DNA of 64,000 nucleotides from Psychromicrobium xiongbiense (GCF_030271165.1 NZ_JASSZH010000001.1:62001-126000), one strand, 5' to 3'. Positions 33,337 to 42,295 are shown, numbered from the stretch's first letter. Numbers and translations are program-made. The notes: generated by a model from the letters alone, not told the origin.

Positions 33337-34260
33337 ATGGAAGGCATGGGTCAGAGCGCTGAATTTGGACGGTTCCTGAGAGCTATGCGATCCCGGTTGG
33401 CACCGGAGGATGCAGGGCTGGCTGCGGCGCCTACCGCCAGGCGGGTCCCAGGGCTCCGGCGTGAGGAGGTGGCGCGGCTGGCGGATGTCAGCACGGACTA
33501 CTACACGCGGCTGGAGCAGGGGCGCAATATTCACCCCTCCAGATCGGTACTGGCTTCGGTGGCTCGTGCCCTGCGACTGGATTCCAGCGAGCAGGCTCAT
33601 ATGAATGATCTGCTGGAGAATTGTGCGAAGTCCCCGGATGCCGCCCCACTGCAGACCGTCCGTCCTGCTCTGCGTCAGCTTCTTGCGGCGTTGGGAGAGG
33701 CTCCTGCGCTCATCCTGGGTCGTCGTACGGATGTTCTGGCCGGTAACAGCCTGGCCTTCCTCTTGTTGGCAGATTTCGCGGCGATGCCCGCAGCGGAACG
33801 CAATCTCACCCGATGGGTGGTTCTGGACCCCGCAGCCCGGATGCTTTTTCGTGATTGGGAAAGCGTCGCCGCAGATACCGTCGGGGCGCTTCGGACCGAT
33901 ATCGGTCGGCACCCCAGCGATTCACAGGCCAATCAGCTGGTGGGTGAGCTTGCCGTGGACAGCGAGCAGTTCCGTCAGTGGTGGGCGGGACACCACGTGG
34001 CCGCACGCGCCTCGGGGTTGATTCACTTTCATCATCCGATCGTGGGCGATCTGGATCTGAACTTTGAGGATCTCACCTCACCCGATGACCCGGATCAGGT
34101 GCTCCGCATTTATTCGGCCAAGCCGGGCTCCCCGTCAGCGGATTGCCTGAGCCTGCTGGGCAGCTATGGTGCCGCCCCTGCGAGTGCTCCGGCCGGTGCA
34201 GCCGGGGATATCGTCCCGACGAGCACGCCGCAGACACCCACGGGAAAAACCTCCGCTTAA
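33337..34260 (+). CDS. MmyB-type HTH transcriptional regulator
   Basis: Regulator of about 307 residues. The N-terminal XRE domain reads GRFLRAMRSRLAPEDAGL, VPGLRREEVARLADVSTDYYTRLEQGR, a hallmark of this group. The C-terminal domain (about 120-260) has the MmyB ligand-binding features, for example NLTRWVVLDPAARMLFRDWE and FHHPIVGDLDLNFEDL. That domain is thought to bind fatty-acid-like ligands. ATG 33337 is chosen, with a purine-rich GGAGGGGAGAGG somewhat far upstream; ATG 33346 is possible. It is divergent from the SDR-AKR operon. Confidence 0.88.
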   Translation: MEGMGQSAEFGRFLRAMRSRLAPEDAGLAAAPTARRVPGLRREEVARLADVSTDYYTRLEQGRNIHPSRSVLASVARALRLDSSEQAHMNDLLENCAKSPDAAPLQTVRPALRQLLAALGEAPALILGRRTDVLAGNSLAFLLLADFAAMPAAERNLTRWVVLDPAARMLFRDWESVAADTVGALRTDIGRHPSDSQANQLVGELAVDSEQFRQWWAGHHVAARASGLIHFHHPIVGDLDLNFEDLTSPDDPDQVLRIYSAKPGSPSADCLSLLGSYGAAPASAPAGAAGDIVPTSTPQTPTGKTSA

Positions 34261-34287
34261 CAACTTCTTGGAAGATTCCGCCAGCTC

Positions 34288-34842
34288 TCAGTCGGAGAAC
34301 CTGACGTCCTTCGTTTCGAGCACCCGGGCGGTGCGTCCGGGTGCGGACTGAAACTGCCAGTACAGATTCGTGTGGGCAATGACGTCCGGTACCGGAGGTG
34401 CACCCCAGTCCGATTTGTCCCCGGCGGTATGCGCGTCGCCGACCAGCGTGACATCGTAGCCTCGGGCGAACGCACCATGGATCGTGGAGCGGATGCAGGC
34501 ATCGGTCTCGGCGCCCGCTACGACCACATGGCCGACGCCTGCCTCGGCCAGCACTTCTTCCAAGGAGGTAGCTTCAAAGGAATCGCCGAAATTCTTGGCC
34601 ACCAGCGGCTCGGTGCTCAGACGAAGGAGCTCGGGGACGTACTCCCAGTCCGGACTTCCGGGGGCAAGCTGTTCATCCGAGTGCTGGACCCAGATGACCG
34701 GGACGTCCTCTGCCCGCGCCTTCTCCACCAGAGTGCTGATATGTGAAACCACCTCCTCACGCCGATAGGCCCCATCCACGACGCCGTTCTGAACGTCAAT
34801 GACGAGAAGTGCGGAATTCGGACGATGCTGCAGAGTGGTCAT
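34288..34842 (-). CDS. Isochorismatase-family cysteine hydrolase
   Basis: Protein of 184 residues with the full catalytic triad of the family: Asp in LLVIDVQNG, Lys in LVAKNFGDSF and Cys in AGAETDACIRST. Members hydrolyse amides such as nicotinamide, N-carbamoyl compounds or isochorismate ethers. GGGAG eight bases before ATG 34842 favours this start over the frame opening at 34929. It stands alone, convergent with the MmyB-type regulator gene. Substrate unknown. Confidence 0.85.
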   Translation of the reverse strand: MTTLQHRPNSALLVIDVQNGVVDGAYRREEVVSHISTLVEKARAEDVPVIWVQHSDEQLAPGSPDWEYVPELLRLSTEPLVAKNFGDSFEATSLEEVLAEAGVGHVVVAGAETDACIRSTIHGAFARGYDVTLVGDAHTAGDKSDWGAPPVPDVIAHTNLYWQFQSAPGRTARVLETKDVRFSD

Positions 34843-34958
34843 CAGTGGTCTCCCGGAGCGTGAGGTGGAAGGTGAACGGCCCAATCGGTGATGCTTTTCA
34901 AGCCTAGATCTGACCTCCGACAGAATCACCCCAGGCCCTGTCGACGAGCGGTGAGAAA

Positions 34959-36215
34959 CTACCTTGGCAGCGAGTCGAGTACCCGGGCGATCGTCTCTGG
35001 GCTGCCCACATTGCCAGGAACGACCACCTGTACGGTGGCTGCGCCGGGCGCACTGGCCAGATCCCAGACAGAGACTCCGTCCAGCACCTGGCCCCGCACC
35101 ACGGCGGAACTGGCGCCCAGAGCGGTACAGGCAACCTCGGCTGAGGTGATGCCGCCCTTGGAAATCACCACGGATGCGGAGCGGGCCAGAACGGCCGTTG
35201 CCGCCATCAGCGCTTCCATGACCAGTTCACCGTGGCGCAGGGTGTTGTCCTCAGCCCGGCGTTCGCGTTGTGAGCAGATCGCCACGATGCCCTCTGATTC
35301 AAGGGCGGCCGTTGCCTCACTCACCAGGTCGGCAGCGGAGGCCTGCGGGTCCGCGAACGCTGCCTGGGTGGACAGAGTGACGATGCGGATCCCGCGAGCC
35401 TCGAGCGCAGCCAGCTGTGCGGTGGCTCCGCCGGTATGTGAACCGCAGACAATGAGGGTCCGGCCGGCGGGCGTGGTCAGCGGCAGGGTGAGCAGCCCGG
35501 CGCTGTAACTGTCCGCACACATGGCGGCCAGGGGAGCAGCACAGCGAACCACAACGCGGCGTTGCTGAAGAGCGTCCATGAGCCCCCGGTGGATCAGTTC
35601 CACATCGTCATCGGTCTCGACATCCGGCACCACGCACTCACCCACGCCTGCCCGGAGCAAGGCCTCGGTGACGGCGGAGCCACCGCTGGTGCGCAGCTCG
35701 GCCAGAGACACCGGGATGGCTGAACGATCACCCTTTTCCCGGACGTAGTCCACCAGATGTGAACTCCGGAAACCGAAGACCGGATCCTGAGCGTATTCGG
35801 TCTGGCCGACAGGCGTGGGTACGCCATCGATCGCCAGGCGGTGGACGGAATCCAGGGTGGTGCGGCCACCGTGAGGGAAGGCCGGGACGAACAGGATGGG
35901 CGCCGCTCCCTGGGCAAAGACGTCACTCTCGGCAAAAACGTGTCCCCGCAAGGTGGAATCTCCGCGAAGCACCACCAGGATCTCCTCGCCCAGGAGGGCG
36001 CCGACTTCGGCGAGCTCACTTTTGATCCGGGTGCACAGCGCTATGGCCTCGGCCTCGCTGATGGCCCGCGAGTTGGTCTGAAGGTAGACCGAAGGATGCG
36101 TTTGCAGTGTCTCGAGAAGTGACGGGACATCCCAGCTCAGCAGCACGATGGCGCCGGTGGCGGACTGAGTGCCGGTCGGGTCGTCATCCAGAATGACGGT
36201 TTTCGGGGATTTCAC
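34959..36215 (-). CDS. Four-carbon acid sugar kinase (DUF1537 family)
   Basis: Protein of 418 residues. The N-terminal signature ILDDDPTGTQ and the later PAFPHGGRTT belong to the substrate domain. The C-terminal nucleotide domain has ISKGGITSAEVACTALG and PGNVGSPETI. Characterised members phosphorylate D-threonate, D-erythronate or 3-oxo-tetronates. It is divergent from the isomerase-dehydrogenase-SDR-permease operon, with the palindrome at 36303-36312 between them. Together these point to use of a C4 sugar acid. I do not see the usual aldolase (OtnC) or PdxA2 partner in the window. Confidence 0.87.
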   Translation of the reverse strand: MKSPKTVILDDDPTGTQSATGAIVLLSWDVPSLLETLQTHPSVYLQTNSRAISEAEAIALCTRIKSELAEVGALLGEEILVVLRGDSTLRGHVFAESDVFAQGAAPILFVPAFPHGGRTTLDSVHRLAIDGVPTPVGQTEYAQDPVFGFRSSHLVDYVREKGDRSAIPVSLAELRTSGGSAVTEALLRAGVGECVVPDVETDDDVELIHRGLMDALQQRRVVVRCAAPLAAMCADSYSAGLLTLPLTTPAGRTLIVCGSHTGGATAQLAALEARGIRIVTLSTQAAFADPQASAADLVSEATAALESEGIVAICSQRERRAEDNTLRHGELVMEALMAATAVLARSASVVISKGGITSAEVACTALGASSAVVRGQVLDGVSVWDLASAPGAATVQVVVPGNVGSPETIARVLDSLPR

Positions 36216-36285
36216 GAGGGAGCCTCCTTGATCGCAACGTGGACGCTGTCACCTTCCCGGGCATTCCGGGGGAGGAAGGCAGCGC

Positions 36286-36313
36286 TTTACAGTTTTAATA
36301 TTTCCTATAGGAT
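36286..36313 (+). promoter_or_regulatory. Promoter with TCCTATAGGA operator
   Basis: TTTACA (36286-36291), 16 bases, TAGGAT (36308-36313) make a plausible sigma-70-type promoter for the plus-strand operon. The perfect palindrome TCCTATAGGA at 36303-36312 covers the -10 box. The block CCTATAGGATCTA also occurs in front of the DhaKL kinase gene, read on its strand, so one repressor probably acts at both. Confidence 0.65.
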
Positions 36314-36367
36314 CTATTGTAGGTGTCCAGGCGCACCACGTCGAACCTCACACTGCAATGGAGCATT

Positions 36368-37336
36368 ATGCCGATCGAAAACCCCCCCTACACGGCTGAA
36401 ACCTGGCCGATTGCCGCCTGCCTTCACGGTATCCCCGCGGTCGACCGCCACGGAGTCGCTCTGCACGATGCCGCTCCGGAAGTCTGGGATGACGTCTTCG
36501 CCCAGGTCGAAGATCTGGATTTCAACCTTGTCGAGCTGGCGGACAGCCATGTGCGCCCCGCTGATCTGGAGCCGAGCCGCCGCGATGAATTCCTGGCGAT
36601 CGCAGCCGCGCACGGAATCCGCATTCCCTCCGTGCACCTGCAGCGCCAGAGCGTCATCATGCCCGGTCATGAGGCAAAGAACCTCGCTTATGCGCACCGC
36701 ACCATCGATGCGGCCGCGGAGTGGGGGATGGAGGTTTTCTCCACCGGTCTGCACCAGCCCTTCAGCGAGGCACAGCGCAAAGCACTCTGGTTCTGGACCG
36801 CTGAGGGCCCCAAGGATCCGGATGACCCGGAGCGCTGGAATCTCGCCGTGCGCAGCATCCGGGAACTCGGTGAACATGCCGCCTCCGTCGGGCTACCGGT
36901 CTCGCTGGAGATGTATGAGGACACCTACCTGGGTACCGCGGACAGCGCTGTGCGGTTTGTCGAAGAGGTGGGGCTGGACAACGTGGGTCTCAACCCGGAC
37001 ATCGCCAATCTGATCCGCCTGCACCGGCCCATTGAGGACTGGCGTGAGATGTTCGCCAAAACCCTGCCGTACGCCAACTACTGGCATGTGAAGAACTACA
37101 CCCGTGACGAAGCAGCAGACGGCAGCTGGGCCACCTCCGTGCCCTCCACTATGGAAGCTGGCCTGATCAACTACCGGCAGGTCTTCCGCGACGCCATCTC
37201 GCTGGGATACCAGGGCATCATCATGACCGAGCACTACGGGGGAGACAGCCTCGGCATGTGCGCCACCAATCAGAAGTACATCCGCACCTTGCTCCCAAAG
37301 ACGGGCAACTCAGCGAAGAAAGAAGGACAGCTGTGA
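36368..37336 (+). CDS. TIM-barrel sugar isomerase/epimerase
   Basis: Protein of 322 residues of the xylose-isomerase-like TIM-barrel group. Candidate metal ligands are visible: Glu in SLEMYED, Asp/Asn in GLNPDIANLIRLH, His in YWHVKNYTRD and the late Glu in IIMTEHYGG. Such enzymes isomerise or epimerise keto sugars or acids. GGAG lies just before ATG 36368. The stop overlaps the GTG of the next dehydrogenase (GTGA), so the two are coupled. In this setting the substrate is likely a C4 oxo acid or ketose. Confidence 0.82.
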   Translation: MPIENPPYTAETWPIAACLHGIPAVDRHGVALHDAAPEVWDDVFAQVEDLDFNLVELADSHVRPADLEPSRRDEFLAIAAAHGIRIPSVHLQRQSVIMPGHEAKNLAYAHRTIDAAAEWGMEVFSTGLHQPFSEAQRKALWFWTAEGPKDPDDPERWNLAVRSIRELGEHAASVGLPVSLEMYEDTYLGTADSAVRFVEEVGLDNVGLNPDIANLIRLHRPIEDWREMFAKTLPYANYWHVKNYTRDEAADGSWATSVPSTMEAGLINYRQVFRDAISLGYQGIIMTEHYGGDSLGMCATNQKYIRTLLPKTGNSAKKEGQL

Positions 37337-38295
37337 AAGATCTCACTATCGCCGTCGTCGGCTCGGGCTACATGGGAGGAGGCATCGCTCAGGTGCTCGC
37401 CCTCGCCGGCGCCACCGTCCGGATTGCCGATATCTCCGCAGAGATCGCGCAGAGCAACTACGAGCGACTGGTCACCGAGGCCCGGCAGTTCGTGGCGGAC
37501 GGGCTGTTCCCCGCCGATGCCGTGGAGCGGATCGAAGCCAATCTTTCGCCAGCCGCGTCCATTGAGGCCGCGGTGGAAGGCGCCGACTTCATCGAGGAAG
37601 CCGTTCCGGAGAAGTTGGAGATCAAACACGCCACCCTGGCGCGGATCAGTGCAGCAGCCCGGCCCGATGCGATTATCGGATCGAACACGTCCACCATCCT
37701 GATCGGCTCCATGGCCGGGGCGGTGACGAACCCGGAACGCTTCCTGGGCGTCCATTTCTCCAATCCGGCACCGTTCATTCCCGGCGTGGAGATCATCCCT
37801 CATGAGGGCACGAATTCAGAGATCCTGCCTTTCGTCGAGGAGATCGTCGCGGCCACCGGCAAGGAAACGGCCCGGGTCAAGGACTCCACCGGCTTCGTGC
37901 TCAACCGCCTGCAGTATGCGCTCTTCCACGAGGCAGCCCAGATTGTCGAGGAAGGCATCGTCACCGCGGAGGGTCTGGACACCATTGTGCGGACTACGTT
38001 CGGGTTCCGCCTGCCCTTCTTCGGCCCCTTCGCCATCGGCGATATGGCGGGACTGGACGTCTACGCCTTCTGCTACGAATCCCTGCAGACTCGCTGGCCG
38101 GAGCGGTTCTCCACCCCGGCCTCATTGCAGAAGCTGGTCGATGAAGGCAAGTTCGGCACCAAATCCGGTGCCGGGTATCTCGATGTTCCGGCAGATCGCA
38201 CTCCGGAACTGGTCGCGTACCGCAATAAGGCCTATGTGGCGATGAAGAAGCTCGTTGACGAGCTGGGTCCCGCGCCCATCCACCCCGCGAACTGA
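37333..38295 (+). CDS. 3-hydroxyacyl-CoA-dehydrogenase-fold oxidoreductase (lambda-crystallin/L-gulonate dehydrogenase-like)
   Basis: Protein of 320 residues. The Rossmann motif VVGSGYMGGGIAQVLA is at the N-terminus, the catalytic His is in GVHFSNPAPFIPGVEI, and the C-terminal helical domain has FVLNRLQYALFHEAAQIVEEG. This fold covers 3-hydroxybutyryl-CoA dehydrogenases, but also L-gulonate 3-dehydrogenase, which oxidises C3 of a free sugar acid. With an acid sugar kinase and an isomerase alongside, oxidation of a tetronate is the more likely role. AGAAGGAC precedes GTG 37333. Confidence 0.82.
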   Translation: MKDLTIAVVGSGYMGGGIAQVLALAGATVRIADISAEIAQSNYERLVTEARQFVADGLFPADAVERIEANLSPAASIEAAVEGADFIEEAVPEKLEIKHATLARISAAARPDAIIGSNTSTILIGSMAGAVTNPERFLGVHFSNPAPFIPGVEIIPHEGTNSEILPFVEEIVAATGKETARVKDSTGFVLNRLQYALFHEAAQIVEEGIVTAEGLDTIVRTTFGFRLPFFGPFAIGDMAGLDVYAFCYESLQTRWPERFSTPASLQKLVDEGKFGTKSGAGYLDVPADRTPELVAYRNKAYVAMKKLVDELGPAPIHPAN

Positions 38296-38337
38296 ACCAC
38301 AGAACTACTCAACGAGAACTGATCAAGGAGGATCACC

Positions 38338-39105
38338 ATGACTGAATTCCCCGCTTCCCGCACCGTCATCCTGACGGGCGCCGCCTCCCCGCGCGGCATC
38401 GGACGCGCTTCCGCCCACTATCTGGCCGAGCACGGCTGGAACATCGGCATCATCGACCTCGATGGCGCCGCTGCCCAGGCCGTGGCTGCCGAAATCGCCG
38501 CTGAACACGGTGTTCAGGCGGCCGGTGCCGGCGCCAACGTCGCCAATGAGGCTCAGGTCCGGGACGCCTTCGACGAGTTGGAGGCTCAGCTTCCCCAGTT
38601 GGTCGCCGTCGTCAACCTTGCCGGCGTCTCTTCGCCGGTGCCCTACCTCGAGGTGACGGCGGAGGAGTGGGATCGTGTCATGAACATCAACATGAACGGC
38701 GTCCACTACGCCACCCGACGTGCCGTCGAGTCCATGGTCAAAAACGGCGTGGGTCGTGTGGTCAGCCTGTCCTCGGTGTCCGCTCAGCGCGGTGGCGGCA
38801 CGTTCAGCAAAACCGTCTACTCCGCTGCGAAGGCAGGCGTCATCGGCTTCACCCGCAGCGTGGCCCGCGAGCTCGGCCCGCTGGGCGTGACGGTCAACGC
38901 CATCTCTCCCGGTCCGATCGATACCGACATCATGGGCGGAACGCTGACCGAGGAGCGCAAGGAAAAGATGGCAGCCGATGGCGTTCTGCCGCGGATCGGC
39001 ACCCCGCGTGACATTGCGGCGGCCATCGCCTACCTGATCAGTGAGGACGCCGGATTCGTGACGGGGCAGACCCTGAACGTTGACGGTGGCCTCTACATGC
39101 ACTAG
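38338..39105 (+). CDS. Short-chain dehydrogenase/reductase
   Basis: Classical SDR of 255 residues: TGAASPRGIGRA near residues 13-24, NLAGVS (in place of NNAG) near 89, Ser in SLSSVSAQRGG, Tyr and Lys in YSAAKAGVIGF, and the ending FVTGQTLNVDGGLYMH. AAGGAGG precedes the ATG. It lies 42 bases after the lambda-crystallin-type dehydrogenase in the same operon. A polyol or hydroxyacid of four carbons is the likely substrate, for example oxidation of a tetritol to erythrulose, which would feed the LerK/LerI/RpiB genes at 41-44.5 kb. Confidence 0.88.
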   Translation: MTEFPASRTVILTGAASPRGIGRASAHYLAEHGWNIGIIDLDGAAAQAVAAEIAAEHGVQAAGAGANVANEAQVRDAFDELEAQLPQLVAVVNLAGVSSPVPYLEVTAEEWDRVMNINMNGVHYATRRAVESMVKNGVGRVVSLSSVSAQRGGGTFSKTVYSAAKAGVIGFTRSVARELGPLGVTVNAISPGPIDTDIMGGTLTEERKEKMAADGVLPRIGTPRDIAAAIAYLISEDAGFVTGQTLNVDGGLYMH

Positions 39106-39114
39106 GCCGTGGCC

Positions 39115-39216
39115 ATGTCTGGCACCTGGTCGAAGAGCCGTCTGCTGTTCCTGGCCGTGGGCATCGCTCTCGTCGGAATCGGCGTCTGGATGATCCTCCC
39201 GCGGCTGCTCGGCTGA
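39115..39216 (+). CDS. Small single-span membrane protein (33 residues)
   Basis: A short frame between the SDR and the permease gene. It begins MSGTWSKSRLL, continues with a hydrophobic span of about 20 residues (FLAVGIALVGIGVWMIL) and ends PRLLG. The basic, then hydrophobic layout and the position, nine bases after the SDR stop, suit a small membrane protein that might pair with the MFS permease. The ribosome site is weak, and the frame could also be chance. There is no match I recognise. Confidence 0.45.
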   Translation: MSGTWSKSRLLFLAVGIALVGIGVWMILPRLLG

Positions 39217-39288
39217 GCCCTCGATCTGCCCACCCCGCGAATCACCACCCCCACCCGCAAAGAACCGCCACTCAACGAGGAGTGAAAT

Positions 39289-40656
39289 TTGTCCAGCCCA
39301 TCCAGCTCTGCAACCACCGCTGATAACGTGCAGAGCCCCGCACTGAAATCAGCTATTTCCAAGGCGGCCCGCCACCTGATGCCCATGTTGGTCATCCTGT
39401 ACTTTGTGGCCTTCCTTGACCGGACGAACGTCGGCTTCGCCGAAGCCGGCCTGCACGTGGACGCCGGTGTCTCCAACGGGGCTTTCGCCCTGGGAGCCGG
39501 CATCTTCTTCATCGGATATGCCCTGTTCGAAATCCCCAGCAACCTGTTGCTCAAAAAGTTCGGCGCGCGTTTCTGGCTGGCCCGGATCGCCGTCACCTGG
39601 GGCATCGTCGCCGCGGCTTTCGCCTTCACCTCGAACGAGACGATGTTCATCATCCTCCGGTTCCTTCTGGGTGTGACCGAAGCTGGTCTGTTCCCGGGGG
39701 TGATCATGTTCCTGGCAGCCTGGTTCCCGAACAAGGTCCGGGTACAGATGTTTGCGATCTTCTACCTCGCGCAGCCCTTTTCCCAGATGCTGGGTGCCCC
39801 GCTCAGCGGTGGCCTGGTCAGCTTCGGTGAATCGATCACGCCGTGGCACGGCTGGCAGGTGATGTTCTTCGTCGAAGGCGTCTTCGCGATCCTGGCCGGT
39901 ATCGCCTCGCTCGTCTGGCTCACCAACAGCCCGCAGCAGGCAAAATTCCTCGACGATGACGAGAAGGCCGCCCTGCTGGACGTCATGGAGCGCGAGGATG
40001 TGGTGCGGACCCAGGACGGGCCTAACGGCATCGGCCGCGCCATGCTCAGCTGGAAGGTGTGGTACTTCACCGTCATCTACTTCTGCCTCCAGATCGCCGT
40101 ATACGGGACCACCTTCTACCTCCCTCAGCAGGTCTCCTCGCTGGTCGGGATGAAGGTGGGCTGGCAGGTGGGTCTGCTGGCAGCCATTCCGTGGTTTGTC
40201 GGGCTTTTTGCCTGCTACCTCATCGGCAAATATGCCGTCACCCTGAAGCGTCGCCGCAACTGGGGCACCTGGTGCTACCTGTTGACCGGCGGTGGCATCC
40301 TCGCCTCTGCCTGGGCCGGTTCGGCTGGCCTGCCCTTCCTGGGCATCGTCTTCATCACGGTGGCCGTCTCCGCCTTCCTCAGCGTCGGACCGATCACCTG
40401 GTCCTTCCCCACGGCGTTCCTCACTGGCACGGCCGCTGCGGCAGGCATCGGCCTGATCAACTCCCTCGGTAACCTGGGCGGATTCGTGGCGCCACTGATG
40501 CGTACCGCCATCAATGACTCCATCCCGACGTCCACTGGAGTCTGGGGTGTGGTCTCGCTGGGTGTGTTTGCCTTCCTGGCGGCGGTCATGGTGGCCTTCA
40601 CCAAGCGGTTCCAGTCCAAGGCCGACGCCCTGCTGGAGACAACGCCGCTGCACTGA
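39289..40656 (+). CDS. MFS permease, anion:cation symporter (ACS) type
   Basis: Transporter of 455 residues with about 12 hydrophobic segments. LDRTNVGFAEAGL early and GVTEAGLFPGVIMFLAAWFP are the signatures of the ACS group, which imports organic acids such as tartrate, galactonate or phthalate. GAGGAG at 39276-39282 followed six bases later by TTG 39289 decides an unusual TTG start. It is the last gene of the operon and likely brings in the C4 sugar acid. The 58-base palindrome follows. Confidence 0.9.
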   Translation: MSSPSSSATTADNVQSPALKSAISKAARHLMPMLVILYFVAFLDRTNVGFAEAGLHVDAGVSNGAFALGAGIFFIGYALFEIPSNLLLKKFGARFWLARIAVTWGIVAAAFAFTSNETMFIILRFLLGVTEAGLFPGVIMFLAAWFPNKVRVQMFAIFYLAQPFSQMLGAPLSGGLVSFGESITPWHGWQVMFFVEGVFAILAGIASLVWLTNSPQQAKFLDDDEKAALLDVMEREDVVRTQDGPNGIGRAMLSWKVWYFTVIYFCLQIAVYGTTFYLPQQVSSLVGMKVGWQVGLLAAIPWFVGLFACYLIGKYAVTLKRRRNWGTWCYLLTGGGILASAWAGSAGLPFLGIVFITVAVSAFLSVGPITWSFPTAFLTGTAAAAGIGLINSLGNLGGFVAPLMRTAINDSIPTSTGVWGVVSLGVFAFLAAVMVAFTKRFQSKADALLETTPLH

Positions 40657-40673
40657 GGCCTGGCCTCGATTCC

Positions 40674-40731
40674 GCGAACGAAAACGGGAAGAGCACCTGC
40701 AATTGCAGGTGCTCTTCCCGTTTTCGTTCGC
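40674..40731. terminator. 58-base perfect palindrome, bidirectional terminator
   Basis: The left arm 40674-40702 and right arm 40703-40731 are exact reverse complements of 29 bases with no spacer. The RNA hairpin would have only the central AATT as a strained loop. It lies 17 bases after the permease stop and seven bases before the end of the convergent GntR gene. The stem contains A4 and T4 tracts, so a U run arises within the stem on both strands. Confidence 0.88.
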
Positions 40732-40738
40732 TAAGTCC

Positions 40739-41467
40739 TCAGGTTGTCACCGGGGGAGCGGCATCCGCACGGGAACGCTGCCGCACTTTCTCGATGTGCT
40801 CACGCATGGCGGCAGCAGCCAGGGCGCCATCGCCGGTGCGGAAGGCCTCCAGAATCTTGCTGTGCTCGTCCATCGCATCATCAGTATCGTTGATACCGCG
40901 CTCCACGCTCTGCCTCATCCGGTGCACGCGGCTGGAAATGGCCTCGGACATGTCTAGCAGAAAGGGATTCCCGGTGCCCTCAAAAATAACATGGTGGAAG
41001 TTCCAGTCCGTCGCGTAGTAGTCGCGCAGAAGGCTGACCGAAAGCTGCCCCTGAGCCCTGGCCTGGTCGATGGCCTGAGCAGCTTTGCGCTGAGCTTCCA
41101 GCGCGCGTTCCAATACGGGCACCAGGGCGGCGCTGTCCTTGGCCGCAAGTTCCGCGGCACCGCCTTCGAGCACCAGGCGGGTGTCATAGAGGGCTTCCAG
41201 CTGTCCATCCATGATCGGCGGCGCGACGCGATAGCCCTTGAGCGGCTCGCGGATCACCAGGCCGGTGCGCTCCAGCTGGACCAGCGCCTCCCGGACCGGG
41301 GTGGGGGAGACATCAAGATCGCGGGCGATGGCGTCAATCGGCAGCCGGGCACCGGCCTCGACTTTGGAGCTCATCAGCATGTCCAGGACCAGGTCGTAGA
41401 CCCGATCCCGCAGGCCTCTCCGCTCCACTGCACCGGATCCACTCAAAGGAGACACGGGTTCAGACAT
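40739..41467 (-). CDS. GntR-family regulator with FCD domain
   Basis: Regulator of 242 residues. The winged-helix N-terminus has LRDRVYDLVLDMLMSSKVEAG (read in parts) and IDAIARDLDVSPTPVREALVQLERTGLV. The C-terminal FCD-type helical domain shows LEALYDTRLVLEGGAA, then FHHVIFEGTGNPFL and MDEHSKILEAFRTGD with metal-binding His/Asp. GGGAGGTAGGA precedes ATG 41467; the longer frame to 41605 is rejected. It is encoded at the end of the lerK-like operon and probably binds the ATCCTATAGGAT sites at 36.3 and 44.58 kb, acting as a sugar-acid-responsive repressor. Confidence 0.88.
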   Translation of the reverse strand: MSEPVSPLSGSGAVERRGLRDRVYDLVLDMLMSSKVEAGARLPIDAIARDLDVSPTPVREALVQLERTGLVIREPLKGYRVAPPIMDGQLEALYDTRLVLEGGAAELAAKDSAALVPVLERALEAQRKAAQAIDQARAQGQLSVSLLRDYYATDWNFHHVIFEGTGNPFLLDMSEAISSRVHRMRQSVERGINDTDDAMDEHSKILEAFRTGDGALAAAAMREHIEKVRQRSRADAAPPVTT

Positions 41468-41483
41468 TCCTACCTCCCACCAC

Positions 41484-42293
41484 TCAGAACGCAGCACGGG
41501 GACTTCCTGCTGCAGGAAGCGCCAATGCTTCATCGAGCACCGAACGCACCGCGCTGGCGTCATGAGCAAATCGACCGAGGAAGACTCCGTCAACGCTGTC
41601 GCCAATGCTGGTCAGCAGTCCCGGCCCCGCGCTGCCTCCGTAGATGATGGCGGCTTGGGAGAGATCGGAAGATGCGTCCAGATGCGCTCGAATCAGCATA
41701 CACACCCGCCGGATGTGTTCATCGGAGGCGGGAATCGCGGCGCCGATCGCCCAGTGCGGCTCGTAGGCCACAATGATCTGACCGCCGATGCCGGATTCCC
41801 GAGCCAGCGAGAGCGCCGAGTCGATCTGCCGGATGCACTCGGCAGCAGCAGCCTCCGGATCGGCGACGTCCGCCTCGCCAATGCACAGCACCGGGGCCAG
41901 CCGGTTGCGCAACGCGGCGAGGGTCTTGGCTGCCACGACGTCCTCGGTCTCCCCGAAGAGGCGGCGCCGTTCGGCATGACCGACCTCCACAACACGGCAG
42001 CCCAGCTCGGCCAGTTCGGCGCCACTCACCTCTCCGGTATAGGCGCCGACGTCCTCGGTGGCCAGATCCTGGCCACCGACCAGCACGGCATCACCCGCCA
42101 CAGCCAGGGCGGCGGGGATGGAGGGGAAGCTGGGAATGACGAAAAGTTTCACCGGAGCATCCGGGCCGGCCGTTGCCGGGTGGGTCCGGGCGATCTCCGC
42201 TATCTGTGCACACCAGGACGCAGCGCGGGCGTGGCTGAAGTACATCTTCAGACTCACGCCCACCCACAGTGTCCGTTCAGGAACGGTACCCAC
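41484..42293 (-). CDS. Triosephosphate isomerase-like L-erythrulose-1-phosphate isomerase (LerI-like)
   Basis: TIM homologue of 269 residues. The active-site Lys is in VGVSLKMYFSH, His in VVEVGHAERRRLFGE, Glu in VAYEPHWAIG, and the phosphate loop is IIYGGSAGP. The start region and the small differences from true TIM (GHAERR for GHSERR) are like LerI, which converts L-erythrulose-1-phosphate to D-erythrulose-4-phosphate in tetritol catabolism. GTG 42293 lies two bases after the RpiB stop and is chosen. Next to RpiB and a DhaKL kinase, a LerI role is much more likely than glycolysis. Confidence 0.82.
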   Translation of the reverse strand: MGTVPERTLWVGVSLKMYFSHARAASWCAQIAEIARTHPATAGPDAPVKLFVIPSFPSIPAALAVAGDAVLVGGQDLATEDVGAYTGEVSGAELAELGCRVVEVGHAERRRLFGETEDVVAAKTLAALRNRLAPVLCIGEADVADPEAAAAECIRQIDSALSLARESGIGGQIIVAYEPHWAIGAAIPASDEHIRRVCMLIRAHLDASSDLSQAAIIYGGSAGPGLLTSIGDSVDGVFLGRFAHDASAVRSVLDEALALPAAGSPRAAF

Positions 42294-42295
42294 GT

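Noticed and set aside
33192-34911. CCTAGATCT occurring at 33192-33200 and 34903-34911 near two promoters
   Set aside because: The 9-mer is partly palindromic and the contexts differ; two copies are not enough to claim a site.
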